A stretch of 64,000 nucleotides of DNA, taken from Hymenobacter sp. PAMC 26628 (GTDB taxonomy: Bacteria; Bacteroidota; Bacteroidia; Cytophagales; Hymenobacteraceae). Positions 8,929-17,318 of this stretch are shown here, in pieces. The first letter of the stretch is position 1. Every line of letters starts with the position of its first letter. The stretch spans positions 2,976,001-3,040,000 of the forward strand of contig NZ_CP014304.1 of the NCBI RefSeq assembly GCF_001562275.1. The letters run 5' to 3'. The notes beneath the pieces are model-generated. The model saw only the letters and a list, made by a program, of their open reading frames with translations, searched no databases and had not been told where the DNA came from. A program made the position numbers and the translations under genes.

Positions 8929-10233
8929 ATGAAAAAACGCATCATGGGGGCCGGCTTGGCGCTGGCCTTTACCACCCTCGCCGCGGGGCCGCGGGTTGCA
9001 CCCGGGGCCAGAAAGCCCGGAGTCGTGAAGGTCGAGATCCGCCAGGCCGGTGGCCGCTACCAGCTGCTGCGCGCGGGCAAGCCCTACTTCGTGCAGGGGG
9101 CCGGGGGCGGGCAGTTCCCGGAGCGCATCGCGGCGTACGGGGGCAACTCCATCCGCACCTGGGGCACGAACGACGCGCCCCGGGTGTTGCGCGCCGCCCA
9201 GGCCAACGGCCTGACCGTGATGCTGGGGCTGGACGTGGCCCGCGAACGGCACGGCTTCAACTACGCCGACCCGCAGGCCGTGGCGGCGCAACTTCAGAAA
9301 ATAAAGGCCGAAGTGCTCAAGTACAAAGACGACCCCGCGGTGCTGCTCTGGGGCATCGGCAACGAGCTGAACCTGGAGTACAAAAATCCCCAGGTGTGGG
9401 ACGCGGTGAACGACATCGCCAAGATGATCCACGAAGTGGACCCCAACCACCCGACCTCGACTGTTTTGGCCGGGGCGGCCCCGCGCGAGGTGGCGTTCGT
9501 CAAGGCCCGGTGCCCGGCCGTGGACGTGCTGGTCATCAACACCTACGCCGGCCTGGCCACCTTGCCCGAGCAAGTGCGCAACGCCGGGTGGACGGGGCCC
9601 TACCTGGTAACCGAATGGGGCCCCACCGGCCACTGGGAAAGCCAGCAGCTGCCCTGGAAAGCGGCCGTCGAGGAAACCAGCAGCCAGAAAGCCGCCGTGT
9701 ACCAGCACCGCTACGAAGCCTCGGTGCTGCAAGACCGGGCCCACTGCTTGGGCGCGTACGTGTTTTTGTGGGGCCAGAAACAAGAGCGCACGCCCACCTG
9801 GTACGGCCTTTTCACCGAGGACGGGCAGGAATCGGAGGTGGTGGACGTGATGCAGTACCTGTGGAGCGGGCACTGGCCCAGCAACCGCGCCCCGCACATT
9901 GCCAGCTTGCGCCTGGACGGCCACGCCGCCGCCGATACCGTGTACCTGCGCGCAGGCCAGCGCTACCCAGCCGCCGCCGATGTTTCCGACCCCGACCGCG
10001 ACGCCCTGACGTACCGCTGGGAGCTGCTGCCCGAAGCCACCGACCTCAAGAACGGCGGCGACCGCGAAAGCCGTCCCGTACCCCTGCCCGGCTTGCTCGC
10101 CACCCCGGGCCCAGGCCAGGCGCAGGTGCAGGCCCCCGCGCAGGCCGGGGCCTACCGCCTGTTCGTTTACGCCACTGATGGCCACGGCAACGTAGCAACC
10201 GGCAACGTTCCCTTCTACATCAAGTCCCAGTAG
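8929..10233 (+). CDS. GH2-like TIM-barrel glycoside hydrolase
   Basis: 434 residues from ATG 8929, directly after hairpin repeat copy a. A short signal-like N-terminus is followed by a TIM barrel of the GH2 C-terminal type: acid/base Glu146 in WGIGNELN and likely nucleophile Glu229 in YLVTEWGPTG. The N-terminal sugar-binding and immunoglobulin-like domains of canonical GH2 enzymes are absent. The C-terminal ~100 residues form a beta-rich PKD/Ig-like domain (SDPDRDALTYRWELL ... GAYRLFVYATDGHGN). It probably belongs to the beta-glucan locus, although the intervening repeat may separate transcription. Exact substrate is unknown. Confidence 0.78.
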   Translation: MKKRIMGAGLALAFTTLAAGPRVAPGARKPGVVKVEIRQAGGRYQLLRAGKPYFVQGAGGGQFPERIAAYGGNSIRTWGTNDAPRVLRAAQANGLTVMLGLDVARERHGFNYADPQAVAAQLQKIKAEVLKYKDDPAVLLWGIGNELNLEYKNPQVWDAVNDIAKMIHEVDPNHPTSTVLAGAAPREVAFVKARCPAVDVLVINTYAGLATLPEQVRNAGWTGPYLVTEWGPTGHWESQQLPWKAAVEETSSQKAAVYQHRYEASVLQDRAHCLGAYVFLWGQKQERTPTWYGLFTEDGQESEVVDVMQYLWSGHWPSNRAPHIASLRLDGHAAADTVYLRAGQRYPAAADVSDPDRDALTYRWELLPEATDLKNGGDRESRPVPLPGLLATPGPGQAQVQAPAQAGAYRLFVYATDGHGNVATGNVPFYIKSQ

Positions 10234-10769
10234 GACGTTTCACGGACCGTACCAGCCGGTTGGCGCGGGCCCGCGCTGCCTCCCTAGTGAAAAGCCCTTG
10301 CTTTAAAAAACCCAGGGTTACTCCCAAGTTTATTAAAAGCATAGTTTGCTGATTATCAAAAACTTATAACCGAGGTACCCAGCCCACTTGGCGTCCGCTT
10401 ACCGAAGCCTTTCTACTGCTTCGTCTACTTAATTAAACGAAGCTGGAGTATAGTGAGCCGCTGGGGCCCCTCGGCCGCGCTGGGGGCCCCAGCGGCCAAC
10501 CTGGCTGCGTTCACGCGCTGCCCCGGCACTGAGGAAAAAGCGCAAGCGCTACGCACCGCCGTGCACTTGCGGCGGCGGCACTTCAACCGGGGTGAGTACC
10601 TTCCCTACCCTACCGCCGCCAACGTGTGCACTCACCGCTTCACAGCCGACGAAGAGCTGCAACTAGCATAATAGTCGTGGCCGCATAGTGGGCGGCGCGC
10701 CCGCGCAGGTAAAGAGCGGAGTTTGAGCGCTTGGCCAACGTGGCATCGGCAAAATCCTCGCCGGCACCG
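10234..10769. other. Intergenic region with possible decayed coding remnants
   Basis: The first ~200 bases are AT-rich with no gene. Between about 10440 and 10770 the composition becomes coding-like; short frames such as ALRTAVHLRRRHFNRGEY (near 10540) and GKILAGTVKADFQDRLRLY (near 10750) look like fragments of a lost gene, but I cannot assign a family. No RNA or repeat was recognised. Confidence 0.4.
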
Positions 10770-11636
10770 TCAAGGCTGACTTCCAGGACCGGCTGCGCTT
10801 GTATGAGTTGCTGGTGGAGGCGTTTGCACCGCCGGCTGCCCCATCGTTGGTAGCGGTTGAAATGTCTCCCAGCCCAGCTTGAGGATAAACGTGCTAACGA
10901 TGCCCAGAAACAGCACCCGCACGAAGCCCGTGCCGCGCCGCAACGCCACCTGAATGCCCAGCGTGGCGCCCAGTACGTTGCACACGGCCATCGGCAGCGC
11001 CACTTGGTAAATGACCTGCTTCGTGTACACGAAGTAGGCCAGCCCGGCCACGTTGGTGGCCATGTTCACAAACTTGGCCGAGGCCGAGGCCGTCAGGAAG
11101 TCGTAGCCGAACAAGCCCACGAAGGCAAACAGCAGCAAGCTGCCCGTACCGGGCCCGAAAAACCCGTCGTAAAACCCAATGGCGGCGCCCAGCACCACGC
11201 CCACCAGCACCTCGCGGCGGCCGTGCAGGCGCGGCGCGTACGTGCTCCCGAAGTCATTGCGCCACAGCGTATACCCGGCCATCAATACCAGCAGCACCAG
11301 CACCAGCGGCCGCACGGCTTCTTTGTGCAGCCCACTCACCGCCCGGGCCCCCAGCAGTGCGAAGCCGCCCGCCACCAGCGCCGTGATAGCCACCGTGCGC
11401 CAGCGCAGCGGCACCGCGGTGGGGCCGCTCAGGTAGCGCCGTAGGGCCGCGGCGGTGCCCGCCAAGCTGGCCACTTTGCCGGTGCCCAGCAGCGTGGGCA
11501 CCGGCACGCCGGGCAGCAAAAGCAGCAGCGCCGGCAGCTGAATGAGGCCCCCGCCGCCCACAATGGCATCGATGAAGCCAGCCAGGAACGTAAAAAAGCA
11601 CAGCAGGGCGATGGTCGCCACCGAAATTGTCTCCAC
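10770..11636 (-). CDS. TauE/SafE family sulfite/anion exporter-like membrane protein
   Basis: 288 residues with about eight hydrophobic segments. The glycine-rich FIDAIVGGGGLIQLPAL motif of the first helix and the matching GFYDGFFGPGTGSLL motif of the second half are hallmarks of the TauE/SafE (DUF81) family, which moves sulfite, sulfoacetate or related anions across the inner membrane. The last ~30 residues after LGWETF are a low-complexity Pro/Thr/Ala tail not expected in the family; they are encoded by DNA that looks like remnant sequence of another gene, so the original stop may have been lost in a rearrangement. Substrate cannot be told from sequence. Confidence 0.85.
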   Translation of the reverse strand: METISVATIALLCFFTFLAGFIDAIVGGGGLIQLPALLLLLPGVPVPTLLGTGKVASLAGTAAALRRYLSGPTAVPLRWRTVAITALVAGGFALLGARAVSGLHKEAVRPLVLVLLVLMAGYTLWRNDFGSTYAPRLHGRREVLVGVVLGAAIGFYDGFFGPGTGSLLLFAFVGLFGYDFLTASASAKFVNMATNVAGLAYFVYTKQVIYQVALPMAVCNVLGATLGIQVALRRGTGFVRVLFLGIVSTFILKLGWETFQPLPTMGQPAVQTPPPATHTSAAGPGSQP

Positions 11637-11686
11637 GAATTCTAAACTTAGCCGCTTTCGCCAAGTGCTTGGTTAGCTGCTGGGGT

Positions 11687-14335
11687 TTAGAAGGGCGGCT
11701 CTTCGTACTTATTCAGGTTGCCCTTCGGAAACGGCACCGGCGACTCGTTGATTTTCGAGCCTAGCCGGATGGTGTTGGGCGCGAAGCTGTTGCCGCTGGG
11801 CTCGTCGTCGAAGTTGCTGGCGGGCAGGCCCTGGGGCTGGTAGCCGCCCGCGTCGCCGAAGCCCCCGGTTTCACTGTCGAGGTCGGCAAATTTGGTGAAG
11901 CGGCCGATGAACTTGAGCTGCACGGTTTCGAGCGAGCCGTTGCGGTGCTTGGCGATGATGACCTCGCCCATCCCCTGCGTGGGGTTGCCCTCGGCATCCT
12001 GGTCGAGGCCATAGTATTCGGGGCGGTAGAGGAAAATTACCATGTCGGCGTCCTGCTCAATCGAGCCCGATTCGCGCAAGTCGCTCAGCTGCGGCTTCTT
12101 GTCGCCACCGCGCGTTTCCACCGAGCGCGAGAGCTGCGAGAGGGCCAGCACGGGCACGTTCAGCTCCTTGGCAATGCCCTTGAGGGCCCGCGAGATGCTG
12201 GCAATTTCCTGCTCACGGTTGCCGCCGCGGCCGTCGGTGTTGCCGCTCATCAACTGCAAGTAGTCGACGATGATAAGCTGCACGTCCTTCTGCGAGCGCA
12301 AGCGGCGGCACTTGGTGCGCAACTCGCGAATGCTCAGGGCCGGCGTGTCGTCGATGTAAATCGGGGCCGCCGAGAGGTCGGTAATCTTGTGGTTGAGCTG
12401 CTGCCACTCGTGGTCGGCCAGCGTGCCCTTCTTGATCTTGTCCGAATCCAACTCTGCTTCAGCCGAAATTAGACGGTTGACGAGCTGGAGCGACGACATT
12501 TCCAGCGAGAAAATGGCCACCGGCCGCTTGAACTCCACCGCTGCGTTGCGCATGGCCGACACCACGAACGCCGTGTTGTGCGTCACCGTCAGGTCCTGGA
12601 GTAGAAATAGGCGGTTGCCGTCAATCTCAAAGCCGTAGTAATCATCGACTTTATCGAACTCGACCGTGATGCCCGTCATGCGCCAGTCCACAGCTGAGGC
12701 CCAGGGGTTGGCTTTTTTGCGGGCCACGCGCACCGGCACTTTGTTGATGTCGCCATAAACCCGCACGCGCCACACGTCGCAGGCGTAGCCGATGCGGGTG
12801 ATGACGGCCTGCTTTTTCGTGAGCGAAGTGCGGAAGCCCAGCGAGTCGCACAAAAACTTGATTTGGCGGGCCAGTGCCTCGTTTTTCTGCGTGATTTCGT
12901 AGCCGTTGCTCACCGGGTCGAGGTGGCCGTCGCTGTCGATTAAGCCGGCCAGCAGGCGCAGGCGGTTGGCGGCCGAATTGATGAGGTACCGCTGCGGGAT
13001 GTGCTTGCGGCCCAGCACATCCAGCTGGCGCAGTTCGTCCTGCACCGAGAACTGGGCCAGGCTGCCGTCCTGCTGCCCGCGCGTGATGCCGTAGCTATTG
13101 CAGCGATTAGCGGCCGTGCCCACCGTCACTTGCAAGTCAAGGTCGGCGGCGTATTCGTGCAGGTAGTCAATTATTTCCGCGTCCTGCCCCGTAATGCGGC
13201 AGTCGTTCGACGAGCCATCGCCCAGCCACACGCCCAGGAAATAGGGGTCAATGGGCAGTGTCTTTTCGGCAAACTCCACGGCTACTTTGTAGCCCTTGTA
13301 GTTGGAGCGGAACTTGGGGCCCCGGGCCAGGTAGTCGCGAACTTCGATGTTGAGCACGTCGCCGTGGCGGTGGGGGCCCTCGGTGCGGCTGCGCTTGAGC
13401 GAGAGGATGTGGCTTTCGTTCACGCGGTAGTCGTCGCCCTTGTTCTGGCGCACCCAGTACATGTTTTCGCGGCCCCGGGCAATGCTCTTCACCCGGCGCG
13501 GGGTCGAGTCGTCGCCCATCAGCAGCTCACCGATTTGCACGTCTTCCACATTGCGCAGCGTGCCGTCGAACATCAGCACCTTCGTGCCTTTTCCAAGGCA
13601 CTTGCCCATACCCGGCCTAGCTGCAATAATCACCAGATCAGAAGGTTGCCAGCCGCTGGTTACGCGGTCGAGGGCGGTGAAACCGGAGGGCACGCCGGTG
13701 AGGCCGTCCTTCTGGTTTTTTTTCTCCTCCAGCTCCTTGATGGCCTTGCCCATCAGGCTGCGCATGTCGTCGAAATTCTTGCGGATGTTCGACTCCGATA
13801 CTTCAAACAGCGACTGCTCGGTTTGGTCAAGCAGGGCGAACACGTCGGTCGTGTCCTCGAAGGCGTCGCGCTGGATTTCGCTGGCAATGCGAATCAGCTC
13901 GCGCTTGATGGCGGCCTCCGTGATGATGCGGGCGTGAAACTCGACGTTGGCCGCCGAGTTCACCTTCATTGTGAGGCCGGCCACGTAAAACGCCCCGCCG
14001 CAGGCTTCTAGCTCGCCCAGCTCGCGCAGCTCGTGCACCACGGTGAGCTGGTCAATGGGCTCCGACTTGTCGAAGAGGCTAATGATGGCCTTGAAAATGC
14101 GCTGGTGCGAATCCTTGTAGAAGCTTTCGGGGCGCAGGATGTCGATAACCGACGTGAGGGCGTCTTTTTCCAGCATTAGGGCCCCGAGCACGGCCACTTC
14201 CAGCTCCAGGGCCTGGGGCGGCAGCTTGCCGGCGGCGCTGGCCTGGAACGGCTGTCCGCTGGTGCCGCGCCCCGCCCAAGCGGCTTTGGCGCGGGCAGCG
14301 GATTGCTTGACGCGGTCGTCCATTTCGTCTGGCAT
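11687..14335 (-). CDS. dnaB: Replicative DNA helicase DnaB containing an intein
   Basis: 882 residues from ATG 14335 (an in-frame TTG at 14350 is possible). The extein is a standard DnaB: N-terminal primase-interacting domain (QALELEVAVLGALML), RecA-like helicase domain with Walker A split as RPGMGK / TAFVV, Walker B LIIVDYLQLM, and the H4 region DLRESGSIEQDADMV, which is uninterrupted. Residues 246-587 are an intein that must splice out to give a 540-residue helicase, about usual family length. The C-terminal ~65 residues after FIGRFTKF are a Gly/Pro/Asn-rich tail. DnaB unwinds DNA at the replication fork. The gene is divergent from mpl. Confidence 0.96.
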   Translation of the reverse strand: MPDEMDDRVKQSAARAKAAWAGRGTSGQPFQASAAGKLPPQALELEVAVLGALMLEKDALTSVIDILRPESFYKDSHQRIFKAIISLFDKSEPIDQLTVVHELRELGELEACGGAFYVAGLTMKVNSAANVEFHARIITEAAIKRELIRIASEIQRDAFEDTTDVFALLDQTEQSLFEVSESNIRKNFDDMRSLMGKAIKELEEKKNQKDGLTGVPSGFTALDRVTSGWQPSDLVIIAARPGMGKCLGKGTKVLMFDGTLRNVEDVQIGELLMGDDSTPRRVKSIARGRENMYWVRQNKGDDYRVNESHILSLKRSRTEGPHRHGDVLNIEVRDYLARGPKFRSNYKGYKVAVEFAEKTLPIDPYFLGVWLGDGSSNDCRITGQDAEIIDYLHEYAADLDLQVTVGTAANRCNSYGITRGQQDGSLAQFSVQDELRQLDVLGRKHIPQRYLINSAANRLRLLAGLIDSDGHLDPVSNGYEITQKNEALARQIKFLCDSLGFRTSLTKKQAVITRIGYACDVWRVRVYGDINKVPVRVARKKANPWASAVDWRMTGITVEFDKVDDYYGFEIDGNRLFLLQDLTVTHNTAFVVSAMRNAAVEFKRPVAIFSLEMSSLQLVNRLISAEAELDSDKIKKGTLADHEWQQLNHKITDLSAAPIYIDDTPALSIRELRTKCRRLRSQKDVQLIIVDYLQLMSGNTDGRGGNREQEIASISRALKGIAKELNVPVLALSQLSRSVETRGGDKKPQLSDLRESGSIEQDADMVIFLYRPEYYGLDQDAEGNPTQGMGEVIIAKHRNGSLETVQLKFIGRFTKFADLDSETGGFGDAGGYQPQGLPASNFDDEPSGNSFAPNTIRLGSKINESPVPFPKGNLNKYEEPPF
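12575..13600 (-). other. DnaB intein with LAGLIDADG homing endonuclease
   Basis: 342 codons in frame inside the Walker A motif of dnaB. Splicing features: first residue Cys in CLGKGTKVLMFDGT (block A), NESHILSL (block B), C-terminal YYGFEIDGNRLFLLQD followed by VTHN, then +1 Thr of the extein. Endonuclease features: two LAGLIDADG-type motifs, FLGVWLGDG (intein residues 121-129) and LLAGLIDSDG (217-225), both with the acidic residue. All key residues are intact, so both splicing and homing look functional. The P-loop is a known recurrent intein site in DnaB (for example mycobacteria). Confidence 0.95.
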
Positions 14336-14464
14336 GTGATAATGAAGCAATTGTAAATAAACGCCAGGAAATTGGCAAAAACTACGGCGGGCCCGAATAA
14401 CAAAGCTAACCCCGGACGGGGGTAAACCGGCTTATAAAATCGTGGCCGACCGGGGCCCCGGGCT

Positions 14465-14493
14465 CAGTTTGGCGAGCAGTTTTTGTACTTTCG
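14465..14493 (+). promoter_or_regulatory. Candidate promoter of mpl
   Basis: The sequence TACTTTCG at 14486-14493 matches the Bacteroidota -7 box (TAnnTTTG) with one change, 45 bp before the mpl start; a TTTG lies about 14 bp upstream, closer than usual for the -33 box. Prediction only. Confidence 0.35.
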
Positions 14494-14538
14494 CGGCCCC
14501 GAACCCGGCCGCTGGCCCCGCTCGCTTATTTTCTTCGC

Positions 14539-15945
14539 ATGACCGATTTAACTTCTTCCGATTCCGCGCCGCAGCGCGTGCACCTCATCGCCGTGGGCGG
14601 CAGCATCATGCACAACCTGGCGCTGGCCCTGCACCGCCAGGGGGCCCACGTGACGGGCACCGACGACGAGATTTTTGAGCCCGCCCGGGGCCGCCTGGCC
14701 GCCGCCGGTCTGCTGCCCTCGCAGGAAGGCTGGGACCCGGCCCGCATCACCCCTGACCTTGACGCTGTGATTGTGGGCATGCACGCCCGCCCCGACAACC
14801 CCGAGCTGCGCCGGGCCCAGGAGCTGGGCCTGAAAATCTACTCCTTCCCCGAGTACATCTACGAGGCCAGCCGCGACAAGCAGCGCGTGGTCATCGGGGG
14901 CTCGCACGGCAAAACCAGCATCACGGCCTGCATCCTGCACGTGCTGCGGTTTTACGGCCGCAAGTTCGACTACGCGGTGGGGGCCCAGCTGGCGGGCTTC
15001 GACCTGATGGTGCAGCTGACGGACGACGCGCCGGTCATCATCATCGAAGGCGACGAGTACCTGTCGTCGCCGGTCGATAGGCGGCCCAAGTTCCACCTCT
15101 ACCAGCACCACATCGGGGTGATTTCGGGCATCAGTTGGGACCACATCAACGTGTTTCCGACCGAGGAAATCTACCGCGAGCAGTTCCGCATTTTCGCCGA
15201 CATGACGCCCAAGTCGGGCGTGCTGATTTACGATCAGGACGACGAGCAAACCCAGCTCATCGCCGTGCCCACCAACCCCAGCGTGACCTACATCGGCTAC
15301 GGGCCCCACGAGAACGTGGTGCGCGACGGCCAGACGTTTTTGCTGACCAAAAAGGACGAGGAGGTGCCGATCCAGGTATTTGGCGAGCACAACTTGCGCA
15401 ACATTTCGGCGGCGCGCGAGGTGTGCAAGCAGCTAGGTATTAAGGGCAAAGACTTTTACCGGGCGGTGGCCTCGTTCCCCGGCGCGGCGCGGCGGCTGGA
15501 GCTGTTGGCCCGCGGGGCCACGTCGGTGGTGTACAAGGATTTTGCCCACGCGCCCAGCAAGCTGCGCGCCACGGCGGGGGCCCTGAAGCAGCAGTTTCCG
15601 CAGCGGCGGCTGGTGGCCTGCCTGGAGCTGCACACCTTCAGCTCGCTCAACCCCGATTTCCTGCCGCAGTACGCGCACTGCTTCGATGCGCCCGACGTGG
15701 CAGTGGTGTACTTCAACCCCCACGTGCTGGAACACAAGCGCTTGCCTCTGCTGCCGCCCGCGGCCGTGGCCGCCGCCTTCCAGCGCCCCGACCTGCGCGT
15801 CATCACCGACAGCCACGAGCTGGCCGAGTTCCTCCACGCCCAGCTCTGGGACGATACTAACTTATTGTTGATGTCGTCGGGCACGTTCGACGGACTGGAT
15901 TTGGCTGTGCTGGCGGCCAAGGTGGTGGGGCTGGAAGCACGGTAG
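14539..15945 (+). CDS. mpl: UDP-N-acetylmuramate:L-alanyl-gamma-D-glutamyl-meso-diaminopimelate ligase (Mpl) / Mur ligase
   Basis: 468 residues of the Mur ligase fold. The N-terminal Rossmann domain reads HLIAVGGSIMHNLALAL, where Mpl has a G(I/V)G/GGS motif. The ATP-binding loop is VVIGGSHGKTSI, and the central domain carries IIEGDEY and SWDHINVFPT. The C-terminal domain contains VYKDFAHAPSKLRAT, the Mpl/Mur counterpart of DYAHHP. Mpl reattaches recycled murein tripeptide to UDP-MurNAc in the cytoplasm. Length and motifs favour Mpl over MurC. It is divergently oriented from dnaB with about 200 bp between starts. Confidence 0.85.
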   Translation: MTDLTSSDSAPQRVHLIAVGGSIMHNLALALHRQGAHVTGTDDEIFEPARGRLAAAGLLPSQEGWDPARITPDLDAVIVGMHARPDNPELRRAQELGLKIYSFPEYIYEASRDKQRVVIGGSHGKTSITACILHVLRFYGRKFDYAVGAQLAGFDLMVQLTDDAPVIIIEGDEYLSSPVDRRPKFHLYQHHIGVISGISWDHINVFPTEEIYREQFRIFADMTPKSGVLIYDQDDEQTQLIAVPTNPSVTYIGYGPHENVVRDGQTFLLTKKDEEVPIQVFGEHNLRNISAAREVCKQLGIKGKDFYRAVASFPGAARRLELLARGATSVVYKDFAHAPSKLRATAGALKQQFPQRRLVACLELHTFSSLNPDFLPQYAHCFDAPDVAVVYFNPHVLEHKRLPLLPPAAVAAAFQRPDLRVITDSHELAEFLHAQLWDDTNLLLMSSGTFDGLDLAVLAAKVVGLEAR

Positions 15946-15983
15946 CTGGGGCCCGGAGGCCCCACTGGTACAAGGTGAAAAAA

Positions 15984-16035
15984 CGGCTACCTTTAGTGGG
16001 CACCCAATACTTTGGGTGCCCACTAAAGGTAGCCG
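15984..16035. repeat. Perfect 23-bp inverted repeat downstream of mpl
   Basis: Arms 15984-16006 (begins cggctacctttagtgggc) and 16013-16035 are perfect complements around a 6-base loop. It lies 38 bp after the mpl stop. A transcription-terminating or mRNA-end hairpin is likely, though there is no T-run behind it. Confidence 0.7.
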
Positions 16036-16077
16036 CGGCGGTGGGCCGTGGATTAACCATTTCTTCTCTTTTTTTCT

Positions 16078-16826
16078 ATGCGCTTCGTTCCTCCGCTTTT
16101 GCGCCTGTCCGCGGCCACAGCTAGCAGCGCGCTGCTGCTGGCCTGCTCTGCCAACAGTGCCGACCCCAAGGCCACGGCCGTGGCCGACCGCGTGATGACC
16201 GCTATGGGCGGCACCGACGCTTGGAACAACACCCGCTACCTGGCCTGGGATTTTTTCCGCGGCCAGTACCAGATTTGGGACAAGCAGACCGGCGACTTTC
16301 ACTGGGAGCAGGATACCCTAGTGGCCAACTACACCTGAACACCAAGCAGGGCCACGTGTACAGCCGCGGGCAGGACATTTCGGCTTCGCCGGCCGGCCAA
16401 AAGGTGCTCGAAACGCTCACGCCCACGTGGATTAACAATTCATACTGGCTGGTGATGCCTTTTAAACTGAAAGACCCAGGCGTGAACCTTACGTATAAGG
16501 GCGAGGGCAAAACGATGGACGGGGCCCCGGCCGACGTGCTAGGCATGACCTTTACTAAAGTGGGCGCAACGCCCGAAAACCGCTACGAAGTGCTGGTGAA
16601 CCGCGCCACCGGCCTTGTGGACGAGTGGGCGTATTTTCCCAAGGCCACCGACGCCCAGCCAGCCTTTCGCCGGCACTGGAACGAGTATGCCCGCCACGGC
16701 CAACTGCTGCTAGCCGCCGGCCGCAGCGAGGCTGACAAACCCGCCCGGTTCGACCACGTCGCCGCGGCCCAAACCCTGCCCGACGGCGTGATGACCAGCA
16801 AGGTACCCGTTACCAAGATTCCGTAG
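16078..16826 (+). pseudogene. Conserved lipoprotein-like protein, frameshifted
   Basis: The gene begins with a lipoprotein-like signal (LLLACSANS) and reads in one frame to TGA 16336-16338 (WDFFRGQYQIWDKQTGDFHW ... DTLVANYT). The protein continues in the next frame from about 16332 (LNTKQGHVYSRGQDIS ... WLVMPFKLKDPGVNL ... RHWNEYARHGQLLL) to TAG 16824-16826. A one-base deletion in an original aac-ctg (Asn-Leu) near 16333 restores a continuous ~249-residue protein. No known domain is recognised; the mature part is probably periplasmic and beta-rich. A sequencing error cannot be excluded. Confidence 0.75.
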
Positions 16827-16865
16827 CGCCGCGGCGGCATACTGCCCCGGCACATTCACCAATGC

Positions 16866-16895
16866 AAAAAAGCCTGCCTATTCGGCGGGCTTTTT
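16866..16895. terminator. Bidirectional intrinsic terminator
   Basis: aaaaagcctgcc / ggcgggcttttt hairpin with a short loop and T-run in both directions. It serves the frameshifted lipoprotein gene on the + strand and the small ORF on the - strand, whose stop codon lies in the loop. Confidence 0.75.
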
Positions 16896-17000
16896 GGTGG
16901 GCGGAAGCCCCGGTTTAGGGCCCCGGCGGCGGTCGGTGGTTAGCAGCACGGCCAGGGCCGTGAGGGCGGCGCGGCGCGGCCATTTTTGGACCGGTTTCAT
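16878..17000 (-). CDS. Small ORF (40 aa), copy A of a duplicated short gene
   Basis: Starts ATG 17000, ends TAG in the loop of the terminator hairpin. The product begins MKPVQKWPRRAALTALAVLL and continues TTDRRRGP, ending KKPAE. It is clearly homologous to the ORF at 18973-19092 (same N-terminal 28 residues with four substitutions, same KKPAE end), with divergence in the middle. A short hydrophobic segment (AALTALAVLL) follows basic residues, so a small membrane peptide is possible. Conservation of the frame between copies supports coding, but the DNA is similar overall, so this is tentative. Confidence 0.4.
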   Translation of the reverse strand: MKPVQKWPRRAALTALAVLLTTDRRRGPKPGLPPTKKPAE

Positions 17001-17080
17001 GGCCGTAGCTATTTGGAGGAAAGCGTATTGCCGAGCTCGCGGCGCAGGTCGCAGTAGCTACTGCCAGGGTTGCCTCCCAG
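16918..17080. repeat. Direct repeat, left copy, bounding the low-GC island
   Basis: About 160 bp that align without large gaps to 19010-19172, starting gggccccggcggcggtcggt. Together with the adjacent terminators (16866 and 18960) the two copies flank the AT-rich insert 17101-18957. Confidence 0.85.
17009..17080 (-). pseudogene. C-terminal remnant of a paralogue of the lipoprotein at 19101-19646
   Basis: Reading leftward, GGNPGSSYCDLRRELGNTL then SSK and TAG aligns with EGNPGGGRCDLRREPGNTL then FPK and TAA of the intact gene. Upstream homology is lost where the AT-rich island begins, so only about 24 codons remain. Confidence 0.7.
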
Positions 17081-17318
17081 GGCTGGCAAGCAATGCGCAA
17101 ATACTCCTTTTTTCGGTAGTCGTATAATTCATAGTGCTTTGCGAGATCATTAATTAAATTGAAGAATTATTTTTATTTCATGCAAAAAATATTGATTAAT
17201 AATATATATATAATAATTTTATATATAACGTCGATTTTAGCACCTTGGTTTAGACCATTACCTTCTTTTCTTCCACCTCTGCGTACGTTGCCGCAAATAT
17301 TATTTCATTTTCTTTACC

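Noticed and set aside
10453..10671. 72-codon frame as a gene
   Set aside because: No family resemblance and no start context; at best a decayed fragment.
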